Assembly (NCBI RefSeq): GCF_013186535.1
Contig: NZ_JABMCZ010000002.1
Coordinates: 1,860,001 to 1,924,000 of the forward strand
Length of the DNA stretch: 64,000 bases
Source of the DNA: Nocardia terpenica
Lineage (GTDB): Bacteria; Actinomycetota; Actinomycetes; Mycobacteriales; Mycobacteriaceae
Direction of reading: 5' to 3'
A program made the position numbers and the translations under genes. Below, piece by piece: positions 59,616 through 64,000 of the stretch (its first letter is position 1; every line of letters begins with the position of its first letter). Under the pieces are notes generated by a model. That model was not told where the DNA came from and did not search any database. It saw nothing but the letters and a program-made list of their open reading frames with translations.

Positions 59616-61259
59616 CTATTGTGGCGGGAGCACGTGTTCTCCGGAGCGGTCGGTGGACAGGGCCAGTGAGCTGATGTACTGGATTTCCCCCTCCGGGCCC
59701 GGGATTGCCGAGGCGATCATGTCCGGGCGTTCGAAGTCCAAGCCGGTGACGTGGCAGGTCAGTGTCTCGCCCGATGGGTTGCCGTGTTCGTCGACCATCG
59801 GCAGGTCGATGCCGTCGTCGGTGCGGCGCAGGTAGTAGCGGCCCCTGGTGGCGATCGCGGTGAGGGGGGTGGCGACGAAGGCGACCAGCACCGCGACGAT
59901 CGGCGAATACGGCTTCAGGGCCGAACCGAACAGTCCGAAGAAGGTCGCGATCGACAGCAGCGCCGACAGGCCGAAGCCGACCGGGCCCACCGGATTGATG
60001 TCGTACAGCATGCCGCGCCGGAACTCCGGGCGCTTCGGGGAGATCTTCAGCAGATACTTGTTGACCGCGATATCCGTTGCGACGGTGACGATCCAGGCGA
60101 TGCCGCAGTTGGCGTAGAAGCCGAGGATATTGTTCAGGAAGTCGAACATGTTGGCTTCCATGAGAATCAGCGCGATCGCCAGATTCAGTCCGAGGAACAC
60201 CAGCCGCCCCGGATAGGTCTTGGTGACGCGGGTGAACGAGTTGGTCCACGCCAGCGACCCCGAATACGCGTTGGTCACATTGATTTTGATCTGACTGATC
60301 ACCACCAGCACCACCGCCAGCGTCATCGCCAGCCAGGACGGCACCATGTCCCGGTAGATCTCGAGGAACTGGTGCACCGGCTGATTCGCGATGTCCTGCG
60401 CCCCGGGCAGATTCGCGATCAGATACACCGCCAGGAACAGCCCGACCACCTGCTTGATCGCGCCGAACAGCACCCAGCCCGGCCCCGCCAGCAGCACCCA
60501 GCCCCACCACCGGCGGGCGTTCTCCGGCGTCCGCGGCGGCATGAAGCGCAGATAGTCGATCTGCTCGGCGATCTGCGCGATCAGCGACAGGCACACCCCC
60601 GCGGCCAGGAAGGCCCCGGCCAGGCTCACCGCGGTGCCGTCGCGGCCGCCGTAGGCGAAGAAGGTGCCGATCGAATCCGGATGCCGCACAACGAGGAACA
60701 CGAACGGCAGCACCATCAGCAGCAGCCACAGCGGCGTCGTCCACACCTGCAACTTGGCCAGGGTGTTCATGCCGTAGATCACCAGCGGGAAGATCAGCAG
60801 CGTCGACACCAGATAGCCCAACCACAGCGGGACGTGCAGGCCCAGGCGCAGGCCCTGCGCCATGATCGACCCCTCGGTGGCGAAGAAGATGAAGGTGAAC
60901 GACGCGAACACCAGATTGGTGATCACCGAGCCGTAGTAGCCGAAGCCGCTGCCGCGGGTGATCAGATCCAGGTCGATGTTGTAGCGCGCGGCATAGTAGG
61001 CCAGCGGAAACCCGGTCAGCATGACCACCACCGCGAAGATGCCGATGCCCAGCAGCGCATTGCCGGTGCCGCCCGCGATGCCGATATTGGCGCCGATCGA
61101 GAAATCGGCCAGGTAGGCGATGCCGCCGAGGGCGGAGACGCCGACCACCGCCGGACTCCACTTGCGATAGCTGCGCGGCGCGAAGCGCAGCGTGTAGTCC
61201 TCCAGCGTTTCCTTTGTCGCGGCGACCGGATTCGGTGCGCGGGTTTCGACCTCGACCAC
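59616..61259 (-). CDS. NCS1-family purine/cytosine permease
   Basis: 547 residues with about twelve membrane segments. An N-terminal cytoplasmic part (LEDYTLRFAPRSYRKWSPAV) and IAYLADFSIGANIGIAGGTG resemble NCS1 cytosine/purine/allantoin permeases, as does INVTNAYSGSLAWTNSF in the centre. A C-terminal extension of about 70 residues (HVTGLDFERPDMIASAIPGP) is cytoplasmic. It should import a nucleobase or related compound with cations. Longer in-frame extensions upstream are not coding. Confidence 0.88.
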   Translation of the reverse strand: MVEVETRAPNPVAATKETLEDYTLRFAPRSYRKWSPAVVGVSALGGIAYLADFSIGANIGIAGGTGNALLGIGIFAVVVMLTGFPLAYYAARYNIDLDLITRGSGFGYYGSVITNLVFASFTFIFFATEGSIMAQGLRLGLHVPLWLGYLVSTLLIFPLVIYGMNTLAKLQVWTTPLWLLLMVLPFVFLVVRHPDSIGTFFAYGGRDGTAVSLAGAFLAAGVCLSLIAQIAEQIDYLRFMPPRTPENARRWWGWVLLAGPGWVLFGAIKQVVGLFLAVYLIANLPGAQDIANQPVHQFLEIYRDMVPSWLAMTLAVVLVVISQIKINVTNAYSGSLAWTNSFTRVTKTYPGRLVFLGLNLAIALILMEANMFDFLNNILGFYANCGIAWIVTVATDIAVNKYLLKISPKRPEFRRGMLYDINPVGPVGFGLSALLSIATFFGLFGSALKPYSPIVAVLVAFVATPLTAIATRGRYYLRRTDDGIDLPMVDEHGNPSGETLTCHVTGLDFERPDMIASAIPGPEGEIQYISSLALSTDRSGEHVLPPQ

Positions 61260-61379
61260 GGTGACTCCTCACTCCCGCCCGTCGCGGGCAGGGTTCGGAA
61301 CACGAGCGTCGTGGGCGATTGTGGTGTCCGCTTTGCTGAGCAGTTACGAGCACGTAACGTCACATTCTGGACAACTCGC

Positions 61380-61913
61380 CTAGCATCCCTGGAACGCGGC
61401 CTTGACGTACCCGGCCGACTGGTAGGCGAAGTTGTAGGCCCAGCGGGCGGGCGACAGGTGCGGGCGCGGATCCACCACGAGAATCTGCCCGCCCCAGCAT
61501 TTTCCGAGGATGTAGCGGGCGCGGGACACGTGCGGGGTGAAGGTCACCACGATCACCCGCCGCCAGCCCGCGGCCCGCGCCCGCGCCGCGAGCTCCCGCC
61601 CCTCGCCCAGCGTGGTGCGCGGGGCCGGGTCGAAGCACTCCACCTCGAAACGGTAGCCGCCGTGGCAGATCCGATTCATCAGCGCGCTGGGACCGTAGGG
61701 ATCGGAGAACAGCACCCGCGGCGCGTACCCCTCGTGGGCCAGCCGCAGGCCCAGCTCCTCGCGCCCGTCGTGCGTGCCGCCCAGCACCAGGATCGCGTCG
61801 GCCGGGGCGGGGGCGTCGGTGCGCGGGCGCACGTACACCGGCCACAGGGCGACGACGACCGCCGCCACCATCATCAGCACTCCGACGATCCGGGCCCCGC
61901 GCCGTGCACACAC
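61380..61913 (-). CDS. YdcF/ElyC-type DUF218 protein
   Basis: 177 residues. One N-terminal membrane segment (IVGVLMMVAAVVVALWPVYV), then the DUF218 fold: ADAILVLGGTHDGREELGLR, LGEGRELAARARAAGWRRVI and VVTFTPHVSRARYIL. The family includes SanA and ElyC, tied to envelope integrity. Faces the periplasm-like space; enzymatic activity unknown. Confidence 0.85.
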   Translation of the reverse strand: MCARRGARIVGVLMMVAAVVVALWPVYVRPRTDAPAPADAILVLGGTHDGREELGLRLAHEGYAPRVLFSDPYGPSALMNRICHGGYRFEVECFDPAPRTTLGEGRELAARARAAGWRRVIVVTFTPHVSRARYILGKCWGGQILVVDPRPHLSPARWAYNFAYQSAGYVKAAFQGC

Positions 61914-62023
61914 CTTGCCGATGCTAGCGCTCTCACCTGCGGTTTCCGCCTGTACATCTGATGTTGCCCCGACCCTTGCCTCGATGATGCGACACGGCCA
62001 CAGTCGGCGCTTACCAATCGATC

Positions 62024-63346
62024 ATGCGTCTCACGGTGTTCGGGGCCGGGTATCTGGGAGCGACCCATGCCGCGTGCATGGCCGAACTCGGTCACGAAGT
62101 AGTCGGGGTGGATGTGGACCCCGGCAAGGTCGCGAAACTGTCCGATGGTGTGGTGCCGTTCTACGAGCCCGGGCTCGAAGAGGTGCTGCGCCGCAATCTG
62201 ATCGCCGGTCGGCTGCGATTCACCACGTCCTACGCCGAGGCGGCCGCGCACGCCGACGCGCACTTCCTGGGCGTCGGCACCCCGCAGAAGAAGGGCGAAT
62301 ACGCCGCCGACCTGAAATACGTGCACGCCGTGGTGGATTCGCTGGCGCCGCTGCTGGAGCGCCCGGCGGTGATCATCGGCAAGTCCACGGTTCCGGTCGG
62401 CACCGCCGCCGAACTCGGCGCGCGCGCCCGCGCGCGGGCGTCGGTCGACGTCGAGGTGGCCTGGAATCCGGAGTTTCTGCGCGAGGGCTTCGCGGTCCGC
62501 GACACGCTGCGTCCGGACCGCCTCGTGCTCGGCGTCGACCCCGCCCGGCGCAACTCCGCCCGGGTCGAGGAGCTGGTGCGGGAGATCTACGACGATCTGC
62601 TCGCCGCCGAGATCCCGTTCCTGCTCACCGACCTGGCCACCGCGGAGCTGGTGAAGGTGTCGGCCAACGCCTTTCTGGCGACGAAGATCTCGTTCATCAA
62701 CGCGGTGTCGGAGGTGTGCGAGGCCACCGGCGCGGACGTCACGGTGCTCGCCGACGCGCTCGGCTACGACGCCCGCATCGGCCGCCGATTCCTCAATGCC
62801 GGACTGGGTTTCGGCGGCGGCTGCCTGCCCAAGGACATTCGCGCGTTCATGGCCCGCGCCGGTGAGCTCGGCGCCGACCATGCGCTGTCGTTCCTGCGTG
62901 AGGTGGACAACATCAATATGCGCCGCCGCACCAAGGTGGTCGACATGGCCGCCAAGGCGTGCGGCGGGTCGCTGCTGGGCGCCAATGTGGCCGTGCTGGG
63001 CGCGGCGTTCAAGCCCGAATCCGACGATGTGCGGGACTCGCCCGCGCTCAATGTGGCGGGCATGATCCAGCTGCACGGCGCGGTGGTGACCGTGTACGAC
63101 CCCAAGGCACTGGAGAATTCGCGCCGCGTCTTCCCGACGCTGAACTACGCGACCTCGGTCGCCGAGGCGTGCGAGCGGGCCGACGTGGTGCTGGTGCTGA
63201 CCGAATGGAACGAGTTCACCGCACTGCGACCCGAGGACCTCGATGCGGTGGTGCGGTCGCGCTCGATCATCGACGGCCGCAACTGTCTGGATCGGGTTCG
63301 ATGGCGTGCCGCCGGATGGGTGTACGCCGGGCTCGGCACGTCGTAG
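62024..63346 (+). CDS. UDP-glucose/GDP-mannose 6-dehydrogenase family protein
   Basis: 440 residues. N-terminal NAD motif LTVFGAGYLGATHAACMAEL, central VAWNPEFLREGFAVRDTLRP, TAELVKVSANAFLATKISFI and the catalytic cysteine in LGFGGGCLPKDIRAF; C-terminal UDP-binding domain GAAFKPESDDVRDSPALNV. It oxidises UDP-glucose to UDP-glucuronate in two steps for cell-surface glycans. Standard length and all key residues present. Confidence 0.93.
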   Translation: MRLTVFGAGYLGATHAACMAELGHEVVGVDVDPGKVAKLSDGVVPFYEPGLEEVLRRNLIAGRLRFTTSYAEAAAHADAHFLGVGTPQKKGEYAADLKYVHAVVDSLAPLLERPAVIIGKSTVPVGTAAELGARARARASVDVEVAWNPEFLREGFAVRDTLRPDRLVLGVDPARRNSARVEELVREIYDDLLAAEIPFLLTDLATAELVKVSANAFLATKISFINAVSEVCEATGADVTVLADALGYDARIGRRFLNAGLGFGGGCLPKDIRAFMARAGELGADHALSFLREVDNINMRRRTKVVDMAAKACGGSLLGANVAVLGAAFKPESDDVRDSPALNVAGMIQLHGAVVTVYDPKALENSRRVFPTLNYATSVAEACERADVVLVLTEWNEFTALRPEDLDAVVRSRSIIDGRNCLDRVRWRAAGWVYAGLGTS

Positions 63347-63450
63347 GGTGTCGGGGGCAGGTACAGTGACCCGCACCGCCGTGTGAATACGCAGGCCATC
63401 CGCGCGACGGCCGCCGCACAGCGCGGACCGTGAAACGAGATGGGCAGCAG

Positions 63451-64000
63451 ATGAGTTCGGTATCGGGGGTTTCGGTAGGGGCCGGCGCCGTTCGCGTCGC
63501 GCGGCCGCACGCCGGGAATTCCGCCGAGCAGTTCGCCCCCGACCGCTTCGACGTGCAGACCGTGCCCGTCGGCGAACAGCGGGCCGAGGACGCGGCGGCC
63601 GACCTGCTCGCCTCCCTCCCACAGATCACCACCGCCCTCGCCTATCGCGGTGAGCCGCACGCCCACGCCCTGCGGGCCGCGCTGGCGCGACGGCAGCTCA
63701 CCAACTACGAACTGGTGCCGGAGGTCGTGGCGGCCGTGCAGTTTCTGCAGGCCGCCGGTGAGTTACGGGCGGAGGGCACCATCGCCCTCTACGACCTGGG
63801 CTCGTCCGGCCTGTCGGTGAGCGTGGTCGACGTCGCGACCCGTCAGGTCGGTTACAGCGAGCGCACCAGCGATATCAGCGGCGACTACCTGGATTCGCTG
63901 ATCCGCGAACAGCAGATCTCCTCCGGCCGCATCGCCCATCCGCCGGACCCGGCCGGGCTGGCCGCCCTGGACGCGCTGTGCCGCCGGGCCAAGGAGCAGC
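63451..64000 (+). CDS. Hsp70/actin-like ATPase-domain protein (runs off window)
   Basis: 183 residues visible, from ATG 63451. TALAYRGEPHAHALRAALAR, LVPEVVAAVQFLQAAGELRA and TIALYDLGSSGLSVSVVDVA are arranged as in the nucleotide-binding domain of Hsp70-like proteins that actinobacteria carry in several copies; DLGSSG is the phosphate-2 loop. The DnaK-type first phosphate loop is degenerate or missing. No stop before the edge. Confidence 0.7.
   Translation, partial: MSSVSGVSVGAGAVRVARPHAGNSAEQFAPDRFDVQTVPVGEQRAEDAAADLLASLPQITTALAYRGEPHAHALRAALARRQLTNYELVPEVVAAVQFLQAAGELRAEGTIALYDLGSSGLSVSVVDVATRQVGYSERTSDISGDYLDSLIREQQISSGRIAHPPDPAGLAALDALCRRAKEQ

Noticed and set aside
59443..61353. 636-residue minus-strand ORF over the permease
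   Set aside because: It is a shadow in another frame of the NCS1 permease gene, rich in Arg/Gly/Ala, with no family signature.

Overview
High-GC actinobacterial chromosome, most likely Nocardia or a close mycolic-acid relative. The basis is type VII secretion (ESX) accessory proteins (EspG, WXG100 proteins, a DUF3558 lipoprotein, a CpnT-type giant toxin), a secreted cutinase, strong G/C bias at third codon positions, and frequent GTG/TTG starts. No replication origin, rRNA or complete tRNA was recognised.

Region 1 (1-13898) is a biosynthetic island. A leftward operon runs from a promoter near 9734. It encodes, in order of transcription, a possible 5-residue precursor peptide (fMet-Glu-Tyr-Gly-His, 9499-9516), a cytochrome P450, a sulfotransferase, a B12-type radical SAM RiPP maturase, a small partner protein, a TauD-type dioxygenase, an ATP-grasp enzyme, a PLP decarboxylase and an MFS exporter cut by the window edge. 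Divergently from it lie cysD and cysNC, which would make the PAPS needed by the sulfotransferase. Both promoters share the same -35 and -10 elements. An IS630-type element has split the APS-kinase domain of cysNC. An 18-bp gene with Tyr3 and His5 directly ahead of a P450 is the architecture of the biarylitide minimal RiPPs, but this tailoring set is far larger than the published minimal clusters.

Region 2 (about 14000-16650) is a graveyard of phage and hydrolase fragments: tail tube, tail chaperone, lipase-like, a 5' tRNA-Gly-like piece and an integrase tail. A membrane diguanylate cyclase and a coupled cupin gene follow.

Region 3 (19334-38630) is an orphan ESX effector locus. It holds a DUF3558 lipoprotein, a PPE/WXG-like substrate with its EspG chaperone, several small WXG/EspC-like proteins and a YbaB-like protein. 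These precede a 10.6-kb open frame (25749-36338). That frame carries a CpnT-like N-terminus, a pertussis-toxin-like ADP-ribosyltransferase, a papain-fold deamidase, a RelA/SpoT-like domain, about five degenerate repeats of 160-180 residues and a long charged coiled coil. A separate 175-residue gene, probably the immunity protein of the deamidase, lies inside it in the +1 frame. A nucleoside hydrolase is translationally coupled to its end, followed by an AT-richer stretch of decayed small genes.

Region 4 (38636-64000) is mostly ordinary chromosome: DUF885 peptidase, HIT protein, XRE-cupin regulator/YbaK pair, ArsR-type regulator, hydrolases, crotonyl-CoA reductase, a GH25-type lysin, cutinase, TetR/Gfo-Idh pair, TRIC channel, dcd, a secreted FAD oxidase, an NCS1 permease, a YdcF protein, a UDP-glucose dehydrogenase and the start of an Hsp70-like protein. 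It is punctuated by two apparently identical copies of a second IS630-type element and by three minisatellite arrays that share a common hairpin seed.
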